From Absidia repens (taxonomy: Eukaryota > Mucoromycota > Mucoromycetes > Mucorales > Cunninghamellaceae), in NCBI GenBank assembly GCA_002105175.1, contig MCGE01000033.1:248001-312000 (forward strand): a DNA stretch of 64,000 nt. Reading direction: 5' to 3'. Under the pieces are notes generated by a model that worked only from the letters and a program-made list of their open reading frames with translations, was not told the origin of the DNA and searched no databases. Shown in pieces: positions 23,601 to 35,720 of the stretch (its first letter is position 1; every line of letters starts with the position of its first letter). The position numbers and the translations under genes were made by a program.

Positions 23601-24777
23601 AATACTTGATAAAACTATCACCATTACTGATACTAATAAATTTGACGTGGACCATTTCTGATTTTATTGAAGAACTCTGAAGTCAAAGAATTTTTATCAA
23701 ATATATAAAGGATAACTGGTTGAGAGTTGATGGTCTTCAGGTGAACGCCGCTAGATATGGCTTCCAATATATGCGTTTACTGGAATGATTCTCCACCGTA
23801 CCTTTGGCGTACCTTGGTGACATGGTGTTAGTGGTAAGAAACATGGAAACTATATGAGAATGATCTCCTACCAATGTTATTGATAGCTTTTTTCTTGGAA
23901 GCCAGTTTACTACCTGAATTAGTATGGGCAAGAATTTGAGCCCAATACAACGTAATGACAAATTCGCGGTAAGAAAAAGGAGGCCTCATTGAGAGTGTGA
24001 AGATAGATATTGATTGATTATCTTTTTTATATTGATCGATTACAGTCGGTTTTGAATGGGAGTGAAGAAAAATATAATAATTTGACATCAAGTAATATAT
24101 TACAAAGTAGATTTGGCATGGGAACAACGACAACAATAGTAGCAAATGATAAATCATTAAAGGACACGATGAACATCACGGATAGATACTCTCCATTCAA
24201 AACCTACTGTTTGGCTATGGACAAGTCACTTATCCAAGAATATCGAACTATCACTTACTGAACTTGAATACGGCTACCTTTACCATCGAACAACTCTGGT
24301 TCAAGCTGAAATACTCAATCAGCACAGAAGCACCGTTGGAATCTGGCAGTTAATTCCAAGAATATTGGGTGCTTGCAATATGGTGACTCACAAAGGACTT
24401 TCATGATATATCTCCCGCTTTGATGGTTGTCTCAATGGAAACCATATTTAGTATAGTTTAGATGATATGACTTAATTTTTTTTTTTTTTTCATGTTTACT
24501 CCCAATAAACGTTTTTTGTATCTTTGTCTTTACTGCACATTGTCTTCTTTTGTTTGTTTTAGCATTGGGATACCCCGACAACCTATTTGGCGAAAGTGGT
24601 TATAGTTCGCTTGATGATTTGCGCTATGTGTGCCCCACTTTTTTTTTTTTTGGATTTTCCCTCCCTTACTTTTGTTTCCTTGGGTTCGTTCGGGGTTGAA
24701 ATATCCTTCTGGCGCTAATTCCCTTTTTTTTTTTTTGGCTCGTTTTTTTTTAACACATTTACGATTCCCTCAATTTA
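23601..24777. other. Unresolved DNA between repeat and TVP38
   Basis: Contains overlapping short frames on both strands, including minus-strand pieces in two frames around 23737-24000 that read like a decayed coding exon, and the plus-strand frame described separately. Poly-T runs at 24478-24490, 24639-24652 and 24724-24736. A degenerate gene or transposon remnant is possible but no family was recognised. Confidence 0.3.
24173..24406 (+). other. Possible orphan coding exon or gene relic
   Basis: A plus-strand frame of 77 codons, closed by TGA at 24404, with no usable ATG near its beginning. The translation (for example TELEYGYLYHRTTLVQAEIL, then STVGIWQLIPRILGAC) is non-repetitive and has balanced composition, unlike the surrounding DNA. 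It could be the last exon of a small gene or a relic. No family recognised. Confidence 0.28.
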
Positions 24778-26641
24778 ATGGACATAAGGTAAAAATATAA
24801 AACCAGTATGTTCAGATGGTTGATAATGGGTGGCCCTGTTCTGTTTTACTTTTTTCTCATGTTATATTTGAATTTTGATTAGATTAAACTCAATAAAGGA
24901 TCAGCAAGGGAAGATCACACTGGACGGGACTTCTAGTCTTACAGTAGCAGCATATGACACAGCAGGTAAGGACACACACACGTACACACACATACACACA
25001 CACACGCACACACACATACATACATATAGCAAGATCACTTTAATTTGATGTTTACGTTTTATCTGTTTTGATCATGTCATAGTCAATATTGATCACGACC
25101 AAGGAAAATCAAGCATAGATACGGAAGATGATGGAGATAATGACATTCACAGCGATCGCCAAGAATTACTGCGTGACGGCACGTTAACTCAGCACCAACA
25201 ACATTCACGCCAAGACAGCGGACAAGAACAACAACAACAACCACAGCAGCAGCAACAGCAGCAAAGATGGTGGCAAAATGCCGCTGATATGGATACCACA
25301 GATCGCCATTTGACTCGATGGGGTGTATGGAAAGCACAATTTTATCGACAAACACGGCAATTAATACGACATATCAGGCAACTGGATCGGCGACAGATAA
25401 TGGAATATGCAATACAGTATCGGTGGGTTCTTGTATTTTGTATCTTATCCTTTATCATGGGCGCTATTATGTATGTTTGGCGGAAGGACTTACTGAGTGC
25501 ATTGGAAACACTTAGTCATGCCGTAAGCGATATGGGTGCAAGGTAAAACTATTGAAATGACATTGGAGCCTGTTCTGACAGATGCTGGTGAGCAAAGGTA
25601 TACTAATATCTTCTTGAATTTATTTAGTGGCTACTTGTTGATGTCCTTCCTTATCTTTTTAAGTGCATTCCCTCCAATGATTGGCTATGGTACCTTTCAA
25701 AGCTTATCGGGATTCACATTTGGGTTTGCCAAGGTAAGTTTATCCTTTAATATATGATACCTGTTACTAATGTCAACTTGCAATGTGAATTTTTGTTTCC
25801 TTTATTAGGGATATCCCATCTCTTACTTTAGTGCCCTGTTTGGTGCTGTAGCTTGCTTCATCATCTCAAGACGCTATTTGAAAAAGCGGGTACAATCTAC
25901 CATGGCGAAATACCCCAATCTAGAAGCTGTGGTGAAAGCAGTAGAAAAAAAAGGTTTCAAGGTAATATAATATATATAATATAAATTGGAAAGGTGAAAG
26001 TGTCACAAGAAAACTCACCCTGTCTCTTTCAATCAACATCTAGTTATTTGTACTTATTCGCCTGTCACCGTACCCATTCAACTTGCTGGTAGGACCGAGT
26101 GAAAAACGAAGATGGAGTGTGCGAGGATGAGAGAGAGAGAGAGATGGGAGATGACGATCGTTTTTATTCATGAATTTATTATTATTATATATAGAACGTG
26201 CTATTTGCCGCAACCGATATTCCATTATCACACTTTGCATTGGGAACAGCATTATCATTGATCAAGATTGGGTTACATGTATATATTGGCGCCAATCTCA
26301 CGTCGTTTGCGAAGCATGTTTTGGGTGGAGAGGACGATCTGACCGAAAGTGAAAAACGGGCCGAAACAGTACGAGAAATTGTGATAGTGATTGGATCTAT
26401 CTTGGCTACTGCTGTGATGGTGTATGTTTATTTTGTGGCTAAACGGGCGGTGGAAGAAGTCAAACAGGAAAGTGATGAATCCCAGGCATTCCTAGACCCC
26501 ATTGGCGATGACGGTAATGGCGATCGGGATACGACGACGGAAATCGAATGGCAATGGAAGAAGCTGGTGTCACTGATGATTGGATTGAATGGAACGAAAG
26601 TGATGAAGATGATAGTATGGACAATCGGCCTACTCGACTAG
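24778..26641 (+). CDS. TVP38: Tvp38/VTT-domain Golgi membrane protein
   Basis: A SNARE-associated Golgi protein (VTT/DedA superfamily) that in yeast resides in Tlg2-containing Golgi compartments. A tiny first exon (ATG GAC ATA AG at 24778-24788) splices to MDIRLNSIKDQQGK, then a Gln/Asp-rich cytosolic N-terminus, a first membrane helix (VLVFCILSFIMGAIMYV) and the VTT core: FPPMIGYGTFQSLSGFTFG, GYPISYFSALFGAVACF, LIRLSPYPFNLLN, and DIPLSHFALGTALSL. A last helix (IVIVIGSILATAVMVYVYF) and an acidic C-terminal tail follow. All seven exon joins keep frame, including GA|SGY across intron 25546-25626. TAG at 26639. The RxSPxPFxxxN and G(Y/F)xxG motifs are intact, so the protein should be functional. 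Confidence 0.92.
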
Positions 26642-26850
26642 GTCACTCTGCTGATGATGGTCACTTTGTTTAGATAGCTTCTTTCATTCTTTTGTTTTTT
26701 TATAATTATTTTATAGCGATACTACCCCGCTTTTTATTATTGTATTTATTGTTTACTTCTTCTACCACCCATTCATTTGTTTATTGCAAATCTATATATA
26801 CTCTCTCTGCCTCCTCCTTTTTTTTTATTTGTTTAGAAAGTGAATATTAT

Positions 26851-26856
26851 AATAAA
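26851..26856 (+). terminator. Candidate polyadenylation signal of TVP38
   Basis: AATAAA about 210 nt after the TVP38 stop codon, in AT-rich DNA. The position fits; usage is inferred. Confidence 0.4.
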
Positions 26857-27679
26857 GTGCCATGTAGTTTGTATTCAATATCATTCATATAACTTCTATT
26901 TTTAATATCATTATTATTGTTATAGCTCCATGTGAAAAATGACACATGGAGGTGATCGAATATCTGTGATTGAATGATATTGCGATCAGGTATGGGCGTG
27001 TTTTAGGTTTTACAAACGTTTTATGTGAATGTATATAGGGGTTAGGTGAATCTTATGTCAATATATAAAGTTATTTTAGTTTCAATGCTGTGAATAAAAT
27101 TATCATATACTTATAGGGCTATGGGAACTATCAGATCCAGGCGGGGTTTTTAACTTTTTGATTGTCTGCGCTTATCTCCCACCATTCACCCTTTTCAATT
27201 ATCACTGATTGATGATTAACAGGGTTTTGTCTTGACTCGTGTGAAAAAAAAAAAAGATTTGTCCCTTATCCCGCGACGTGTCTTTTTCCTTTAGAAAAAA
27301 AGGAACTTGTAATATTTATGACCGTTCATCATGATTATCGTTGTAGATCAAAATAAGAAAATAAAGAACATTGTGGTGATCCATACAAGCGCCGCCTACA
27401 TCTGTACTAACTGTGCACAGAGATTTATTTTCCTTAAATAATCGTAATCCCTTTTCATTGCATGTAAAAGTCTGCAGCATTTATTTTATTTCACCTGAAC
27501 CAGAAAGGCAATTTATACCGGCTCAATGTTACCATTGGGCAAACTTTTTTTTTTTTTTTCCTTTATTCGACAGTAGGCTTTATTTAATTTTTTTTAGGTG
27601 TATGACCTCATTTTGAATCACCGATGTTCTTCCGTATATTTGCCACCCCCCCTTTGTCTACAGTGTATTAAATTCACAA
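26857..27679. other. Intergenic, TVP38 to polyamine oxidase
   Basis: AT-rich DNA without a supported gene. A plus-strand frame of 67 aa at 27413-27616 includes a Phe homopolymer and is not called. Confidence 0.45.
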
Positions 27680-27686
27680 TATAAAA
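27680..27686 (+). promoter_or_regulatory. TATA box of the polyamine-oxidase-like gene
   Basis: TATAAAA about 97 nt upstream of the ATG at 27783, followed by a long pyrimidine tract (CTTTTT runs, 27700-27735) typical of fungal promoters just upstream of the transcription start. Confidence 0.55.
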
Positions 27687-27782
27687 CGATCGCCAAATCT
27701 CGCTTTCTTTTTCTTTTTTCTTTTTTTTTTTTTCCATCAATCATCTTTCTGTCTTTTTTGTGTATTCTTTCATAATACGAAG

Positions 27783-28626
27783 ATGAAGTTTTCCTCCATT
27801 GCCGTCATTTCGCTTGGGTTGCTTGCCTCTAATCATTTTGCCGATGCCGAAACAATCCATACCAAGGTTGCTATTCTCGGTGGTGGTGTTAGTGGTATCT
27901 CAGCAGCTTTAAATCTTACATTGAACGGAATGGATGATTTTGTTATGGTGGAAGCTAGAGATATTCTTGGAGGTATGTGTTATAATATAAATTAAAATCA
28001 TATTTTAAAACACCGTCTCATGGTTCTCCTTGCCTCCCCCCCTTTTGTTCCTTCTTGTCTTTCTTTTAGGTCGAGCACAAAACACAAAGGTTGGAAATAC
28101 TACCATTGAACTTGGTTGTAATTGGGTACAAGGACTTGGTTCCAATCCCATTAACCTGCTTCGCCAAAAGTATGATCTTAAAACTGCTGTCACCGATTAT
28201 GGGGATTTGACATACATTGATGAAAATGGTAAAAAAATCAACGGTACAGCCAAGAACAACGAGTAAGACCAATGAAAAAAAAATATCCTCGGCGTTTTTC
28301 ATAAATTCACATCCTATTTTTTTTTTTTTTTTTACTTTTTTTCTTTTGATAGATATGCTGACCGATATTCCAAGGTTGAAGAAATGGCCAGTAAGGACTC
28401 CCGCCTCTCCAAAAAAAAGTGTTCCTGAAATGATAATAGAGCGGACATTTAAATAAACTTTGCTTTTTCTTTTCTCTCCCCCTAGGTTTGCGTGCAAAAA
28501 GCAATCAAGTGGATTTCTCTGGACGAACAGGTTTATCTCTTGCTGGATGGTTTGCTAAGACTCCAATTGAACAAAGTATTGAATACTTTGGTTACGATTG
28601 TACGTATACATGCAGAGTTACGTTTT

Positions 28627-28662
<36 letters not shown>

Positions 28663-29896
28663 GACTTGCGGATAATTCCTTTTTCTTTTTTCTTTGTCTA
28701 GGGGAAATGGGTGAAACTCCTGAAGTGTCATCTTCCGTCTTTGCTGCTCTTAATGACGAGGCTAGTTACTCCTCTGACTTTGGTCCTGATTCCGATGGAG
28801 ATCTCATGAATATTGATCCTCGGTAAAAAATCAAAAAAAAAAAAAAAAAAAAAAACGCGGACGCACTTGACGTATAGAAAACTCACCAAGTTTTTCTTTA
28901 ACTATTAGTGGTTTCCGCCACATCTTTTTGGAAGAAGCAAAGCGTGTATTCAAGAAGAATGATAAACGCTTGAAACTCAACACCAAGGTCAAGACCGTTG
29001 AATACAGCAAGGACAAGGTGACTATCCACACTGACAAAGACACTATTATTGCCGATTACGCTATTTCCACATTTTCGTAAGTAGTTGTTGATTGATCACT
29101 GTTTTCGCCCCTTTTTTTATTTTTATTCATGGTTTTACAATATATAATACGGTAGAGTTGGCGTACTTCAACATCGTGATGTGCAATGGAAACCTGAAAT
29201 GCCTGACTGGAAATTGGAAGGTATCTTCGGATTCCACCTTGCTACTTATACCAAGATCTTTTTGAACTTCCCCAAGCAATTCTGGGATGAAACCCAATTC
29301 ACCTTGTATGGAAATCCTACGAGCCGTGGACTTTATTCTGTATGGGAAAATATGAATGCTAAAGGCTTTTTCCCTACTGGTGGCAAGGACAATATCTTTA
29401 TGGTGACCGTGACTCAAGACTATAGCTACCGTGTGGAAAGCATGAGTGACGACGAAGTCAAGAAAGAATTGATGGGTGTTCTTCGAAAAATGTATGGTGA
29501 TGATATCCCTGAACCTACCGACATGGTTTTCCCCCGCTGGCATTCGGATCCCCTTTTCCGTGGCTCCTATTCTAACTGGCCTATTGGTGAACTGGATCAA
29601 CATCACGAAAACATGAAAGCTCCTCTCCATAACCGCGTGTTCTTCGCAGGCGAAGCAACGAGCAAACGGTATTATGGATTTTTACAGGTACAGTTCTAAT
29701 CCCCCTTCCCCTTCTAAAAAATATGGACCATCTTATTTATTTTTTTGTACTTTAGGGTGCCTGGATTACTGGTGGAGAAATAGCTGCCAAGGTGAATCAA
29801 TGCATCAAGCACAAATGTCCTGTTTCCACCTATTACCCAACTCTCTACAATGCCAAGGCCAAAGGATCGATCATCAAGCGTGAAGTTGTTGTTTAG
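27783..29896 (+). CDS. Secreted FAD amine oxidase, polyamine oxidase-like
   Basis: A flavin-containing amine oxidase of about 510 aa. A signal peptide (MKFSSIAVISLGLLASNHFADA) precedes the dinucleotide-binding fold TKVAILGGGVSGISAALNL and VEARDILGGRAQN. The substrate-domain motifs ELGCNWVQGLG and SNWPIGELDQHH follow, and the C-terminal FAD signature is FFAGEATS...GAWITGGEIA. Seven introns join in frame; the donor inside GCC A|GTAAGG at 28392 avoids a stop and gives EEMASLRAKSNQVDFSG. The family oxidises spermine/spermidine or their acetyl forms to aldehyde, amine and H2O2; plant-type back-converting or terminal activity cannot be told from sequence. There is no HDEL-type retention or peroxisomal tail; the end is KREVVV, so secretion or vacuolar delivery is expected. 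DNA2 begins only 147 bp after the stop. Confidence 0.9.
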
Positions 29897-29965
29897 ATAG
29901 ATTTATTACCTTTTTACATTATTTAATTAGTTTTTTTTTTTGCCCTGCCGGGATATGAAATATAA

Positions 29966-29971
29966 AATAAA
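29966..29971 (+). terminator. Candidate polyadenylation signal of the oxidase gene
   Basis: AATAAA 70 nt after the stop codon and 73 nt before the DNA2 ATG, within the very short intergenic gap. Confidence 0.5.
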
Positions 29972-30043
29972 ACCGTGCTGGAATTTTTTTTTTATTTTTT
30001 GATTCTTTTTCCTTCAATTTTTTGATTCTGTATATCTTTTCTC

Positions 30044-31515
30044 ATGTCCTTTATTCCAAATGAGAAAAAAGCTTTGAATACAAGACCAAGAACCGAGTGG
30101 GATCGGTCACCTACAGATGCATCAGTCAAACGAAGGTGTGCTCGTGAAGGTAAATATCAAAATTATATGTGGAACATCGAAGATCTATCGTGTAATTGCT
30201 CTACTTAATCGTTCACTGTCTCATTAATGCATATACATACTTTCTCTCTTTACTTGTTATTAGGTGCGGCGGTCGATTCAGACCAAAAAAACGACATGGA
30301 TTTCTTGACGCTTTCCCAACAACAGCAATTTGATAGGTAAGTGAAAAAAGAGAAGATACCAACCAACTGATCATGATCACGCAAACGCGCATACTGATTT
30401 CTTTGGTTCTTTTTTTTTTTTTTCTTCTTCTCATAGTATTGATTGGAGCGACTTTAGTATCCACCCTCAACAATTACAACAACAATATTTGCGACGCCTT
30501 CATGACGAAAAAATTAAGCAAGAGCCAGAGTTACCACAGCAGCTCTCAGATACTGTACCTAGCCGACAGTTTACGAAAGTACCGACCACATCAACATCAA
30601 CGTCAAATGGATCTTCAATGTTTGGAGACGATATTCCATTAGAACTGTTGGATCAAATGCTCGATACTCCCTTTTTGCAACCACCACCACCGGCACCATC
30701 AACACAACAACGAAAGCAAACCTCGGCTAGCGTTACAACGTCTTCAACTACAACTTTGAAAAATATACCAACACCATCACATAGCACCAACAATCATAAT
30801 AACGGACAGAAAGAAACAGTGCCTGCTCGACCAACAACAGTAACAAATCCTCAACAGCCATCTTGTGAACCTGTGACCAGCAGCAGCAGCAGCAGCAGCA
30901 GCAACAGCAACAACAACGTGATAGGACAAAGCAATGGCATAAACTATGACGACGACGACGATATGTTTGGTGATGATATACCAATTGATCTACTTGACGA
31001 ACCTACAGTAACAACAGCAGTAAATAACACCTCTTCTTATACTACCACCAACGAATTAGCCCCAATCAAACGTGAAACCATATCTACCATTGATGAAAGT
31101 GTCCCTGATCCAGGTACAGCTGATGAGATTCCCACCATTGTCAAGGTAAAAATAATAAATATATGTGTGACACAAGGAGACAACGATCAACTAATCGCTC
31201 CCCTCGTTTTTTTTTCTTTAGGCCGAAGAAATCAATGATGAACCCCAATCGAAAAAGAAATACAAACGCTATACTGTGGTTTATGTTCAACTGAAAGCAT
31301 ATATCGTAAACGATACTCAATTGATGGAGAAGGTAAATCCAAAACAATAATAATCGAATGTTGATCAATGCCAGTATGATGGCTAAAAACATTTTGCATT
31401 TGTATGTGTGATATAGGAGCTGTTACTTGTTGACCAAAATCATGAAAAGCGACCGGCCAAAGTGTATTTAAGACAAGATTGGATTCACAGTCAAATATCA
31501 GAAGGTAAGAAAATA

Positions 31516-31548
<33 letters not shown>

Positions 31549-32871
31549 CCACCTCAAATTCAGTGGCGATGAATGGATTTGGATACTAAAAAAATTATTA
31601 TAGGGGACATTATCAATATTTGTTTTACCTCTGGGACGGATCAAACAACTTATTCTTGGATTATTGACAACGACCATAATTTCCTGGTTCACTACCCAGA
31701 TCGACTGATATCATGCACAGCTGTGGCAGAAAGCTTTTTTTGTCTACGGAAATCGGTATTGCAAATGACCACGAAGGGTGTCTCGGATTTCAGCGAACCT
31801 CTCGTCCACGGTGCGATCATCCATGAAACACTCCAGTACTGCCTCAAGCACAAAAATTTTACCACTGCCACTATCCAGGATGCTTTGAAGCGCACGATCA
31901 ATTCGACCATGGATTCTCTTTATGTGATTGGACAAGATGAAATGACGGCTTATGGACTATTGGAGCCTTACGTCAAGAGCATACAATCCTTTGGATCTGT
32001 CTATGTCGGAGATCATCCCAAACGCGCGGCGACTGTGAAAAGGGATATGGGACCAACAACAAAGGAGAACGAGTGCTCGACAGTGGCTATCCGCGAAATT
32101 CTTGATATTGAAGAACATATCTGGAGTGCTGCCTATGGATTGAAGGGTATGATTGACGCTACGGTGGAAATGGTCTTGTCACCAAGCAAAAAAATCCTGA
32201 CCTTGCCGTTTGAATTGAAAACTGGGAAAGTAAGTCGGAACATCAGCCATCGGGCTCAAACGATACTGTACACCTTGTTAATGGGGGATCGCTACGGTAA
32301 GAAACACTTACAAAAGAAACACTATATCATGGTCAAGGGTAAAAAAAAAAAGATAACCACAACTGATTCCTCCCTTTTTTTTTTTTTTATGTATATGTAG
32401 ACATTGATATCTCCACTGGGGTTCTTTACTATTCCAAAACCAACAGTTTCTACATGGTACCAGCATCTCGATCAGAATTGCGATCTTTGATCATGGCAAG
32501 AAATGACTTGGCAGCGGCATACCAACGACAAGCAACGGTGCTACCACCTATGATCAAGAACTTCCATTCATGTCAATACTGCGCAATGAACGATGCATGT
32601 GTGATTTACCATAAGATAATGGAGGGCGGCTCGGCGGCGACAAGTGGATTGGGACAATGGTTCGATGATCACACTGGCCATATTGATGGTGATGCCATTT
32701 CATTTTATCGACACTGGATTGGTTTGATCGCCATGGAAGAAAAGGATCTAGATCACTTGCGGAAAGATATCTGGAATGAATCTCCTCAAAAACGTGAAAT
32801 GATTGGAAAGTGAGTTGAAAAAATTATGTAGAGTCAACATTATATATTTAAAAAAAGTCTTCTACTGACTC

Positions 32872-32914
<43 letters not shown>

Positions 32915-35654
32915 GTCGTTTTGTTATAGGTGTCTCAAAAACATGGTGGTGGCATCTACTCAGAACGATGATTCGGCTAGCAATTGGTATACTTTCCGAC
33001 GCCATACAAACGATCCCGATGGGCTGTCACTATTGAACTCGAGTATTATGGTTGGAGATACTATTGTGGTTTCAAGCATGCAAGGTGATCTACTTTTGGG
33101 CACTGGCTTCGTCATGCAGATCGACCCTCAAAGTGTGACGATCAGTCTCAATACGCCGTTACGACATGTGCCAGTGAAGGAAAACGATTTTGACCTTGGG
33201 AATCATCAAGTCTTCAAAAAATGGTGGACGATGCAACACAACCGGGATTCGACAACATACCGACTGGACAAGGACGAAGCGGCGGGTGGGTTTGCATTGA
33301 TGAAATCGAACTTGGTGGCGCTCATGACAAACAATCCCTCAAAGAAATCATCATCATCTTCTTCCGCTGACCAGGAGGACATACACACCAAACTACGACA
33401 ACTGATTGTGGAATCAAAACCACCAAGGTTCGCAAGGCTAGATGAAATTCCTTTTTCTTCTTCTGTATCGGACAAATACCTCAACCATTTGAACAAGGAT
33501 CAACTGACAGCTGTACAAAAAGTGATGACCTGTAAGTACATATAATATATATATGAGCGGAGGAGGAAAATATTTCGGTAGGTTGGTAGATCATCTCACC
33601 CCTTTTTCTTCCTTTAGGCAAAGATTATGCGCTGATTTTGGGTATGCCTGGGACAGGCAAAACAATGACGACGGCGGAACTCATCAAAGTCTTGGTTGGA
33701 CAAGGGAAATCTGTATTATTGACGGCTTATACCCATAATGCTCTGGACAACATTTTACTGAAACTAGTAGAACAAGGGGTTGATATCCTGCGATTGGGTA
33801 ATCCTGAAAAGGTAAAAGAGAATAGAAAAGAGGATAGAGATGGGGGTGGTGGAGGGGAATAGATGAACTGATTTATTTACTTATTTATTATTGTTAAAAG
33901 GTGATGCCAAGTATCCGTGCGTTTATGCCTCATGCGAATCCAGAATTAACCTCAGTTGCTGCAATGTCTGAATTTTATGATTCAAAAATGGTTGTTGGTG
34001 CCACCTGCTATGGTACCAATCAGTAAGTTATACACTCTATGGCTTTATCTATGTCAACAGTTCGCTTATGTCATTTTTGTTAATAGTATTGTGTTTAAAC
34101 GACGACGATTCGATTATTGTATTGTTGACGAAGCCTCACAAATCACATTACCTGTCTGCATTGGACCTTTACAATATGCAGATAAGTTCATTCTTGTGGG
34201 GGACCAATATCAACTACCACCCATTGTAAGACGGACTGCAAAGAAAAAACAGTAGACTGATAACATGAATTAGTAACGTTTGTATTTTTCTGGAACATCC
34301 TAGGTCAAGGATAAAAAAGCTAGTGCTGCGGGATTCTCAACATCATTATTTACCATGCTTGCCAGGAACCATCCGGATGCCATTGCATTCTTGGAATATC
34401 AATATCGAATGAACAAAGACATCATGACGATTTCCAGTGAATTGATATATGACAGCAAGTTGAAATGTGGCAATGACGATGTGGCGAACAAAACTCTTTA
34501 TATCCCTCGCTTCGATCAAGGATTAAAATCTATTCATTCGGGTACGAATGATGGCGACAAAAACTGCCACTTGAATGACGGATGCTGGCTGAAGGATATC
34601 ATGGACCCAAAGTAAGTTGCACAAAAAAAATAGAAGGTAATTTTAAAGCTAACGATGCTTTTTTTTATTTTTATTTTTTTTTTATTTTTTTCTTTTTTTT
34701 ACAGTCGAAGTGTGATTTTTGTTGATACGGACTCTATTCCAGCAAAAGAATCAAGGCCTGGTGACAAAGTTATTCAGAATGAAGAAGAAGCAACGCTTGT
34801 GTACCAGGTATGAACTCCGTAAAAAAGAAAGACGTACAGTGGGGATAATGGAGTGGGTGATAATGCCGATTTTCAAACTAATCTTTTTATTTATTTATAT
34901 AATTTGCCATAATAGACAGTGGAAGCTTTACTTCAATGCGGATTGACTGAAGAACAACTTGCTGTTATCTCGGTATACCGAACCCAACTCCGACTGATCA
35001 CGCACCATTTTGCAGGACAGCGACCAGATCTGGAAATAGCCACCATCGACAAGTACCAAGGCCGTGATAAAGATTGCGTATTAATTTCTTTGGTTAGGAG
35101 CAACTCAAAAGGCGCAGTAAGTAGTGTTGAAAAAAAAAAGGAAGAAGTGAGGGAAGCCTCAGGGTCAAAGCGTTTTTTTTTTTTGAGGGTGAGGGACTCA
35201 CTATGCTATTCAATTTAGGCTGGGTATCTGTTAAGAGACTGGAGACGGTTGAATGTGGCATTTACACGTGCCAAGACCAAACTGATTCTCTTTGGTTCCT
35301 TATCAACATTGAAACATTCAAGTCTTCTTGGAAACTTTTTGAACTTGCTCGAAAAAAATCAATGGGTACGACAAAGGAAAAAAAAATGACGATATGAATA
35401 ATCACACATGATACATTACCTATATTGATATATTTTTTTTTCCCTTTTAAAAGATTTACACACTTCCAAAGGATGCTCATCTGGCACATGAAATGCAGCT
35501 ACCATTTAAATCAAGCTTAGCGAACCACCAATCTTCACAACATTTGAAACACATGAAAAATGGATCACCAAGAAAGGTCTTTACTGGTAGCAATATGCAC
35601 TTGGATGACAGGCCTATTCTCAAAGATATATTCAATTATGCCACTCAAGGATAG
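30044..35654 (+). CDS. DNA2: Dna2 replication ATP-dependent helicase/nuclease
   Basis: Processes long Okazaki flaps and resects DNA ends. About 1,400 aa in about 16 exons; ATG 30044 (MSFIPNEKKALN), TAG at 35652. The N-terminal 350 residues are disordered, rich in Thr/Ser/Gln, and contain a duplicated MFGDDIP motif (see findings). An OB-like region follows. The RecB-type nuclease shows HGAIIHETL, the acidic metal ligand in GMIDATVEM and the ELKTGK pair. Four Cys for the 4Fe-4S cluster are in SFFCLRKS and HSCQYCAMNDAC. The SF1B helicase has Walker A GMPGTGKT, DEASQ, VGDQYQLPP, YRMN, VISVYRTQ and FTRAKTKLILFG. All key residues of nuclease, Fe-S site and helicase are present, so the enzyme should be active. 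Exon joins such as MTC|KDYALIL and GTNH|IVF are in frame. Confidence 0.95.
32874..32912 (+). repeat. 39-nt T homopolymer in a DNA2 intron
   Basis: Uninterrupted run of about 39 T shortly before a splice acceptor in DNA2, the longest homopolymer in the window and a probable slippage and assembly-error site. Confidence 0.9.
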
Positions 35655-35675
35655 ATGACATTCGCCTCCCCCCTT

Positions 35676-35720
<45 letters not shown>

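Noticed and set aside
23828..24157. Minus-strand frame starting RPPFSYREFVITL, reminiscent of a forkhead start
   Set aside because: The similarity ends after a few residues, and no recognition-helix sequence follows.
30880..30925. CAG/CAA triplet runs that resemble a short repeat array
   Set aside because: They are in-frame Ser/Asn codons in the DNA2 N-terminus, with no spacers; not a CRISPR array.
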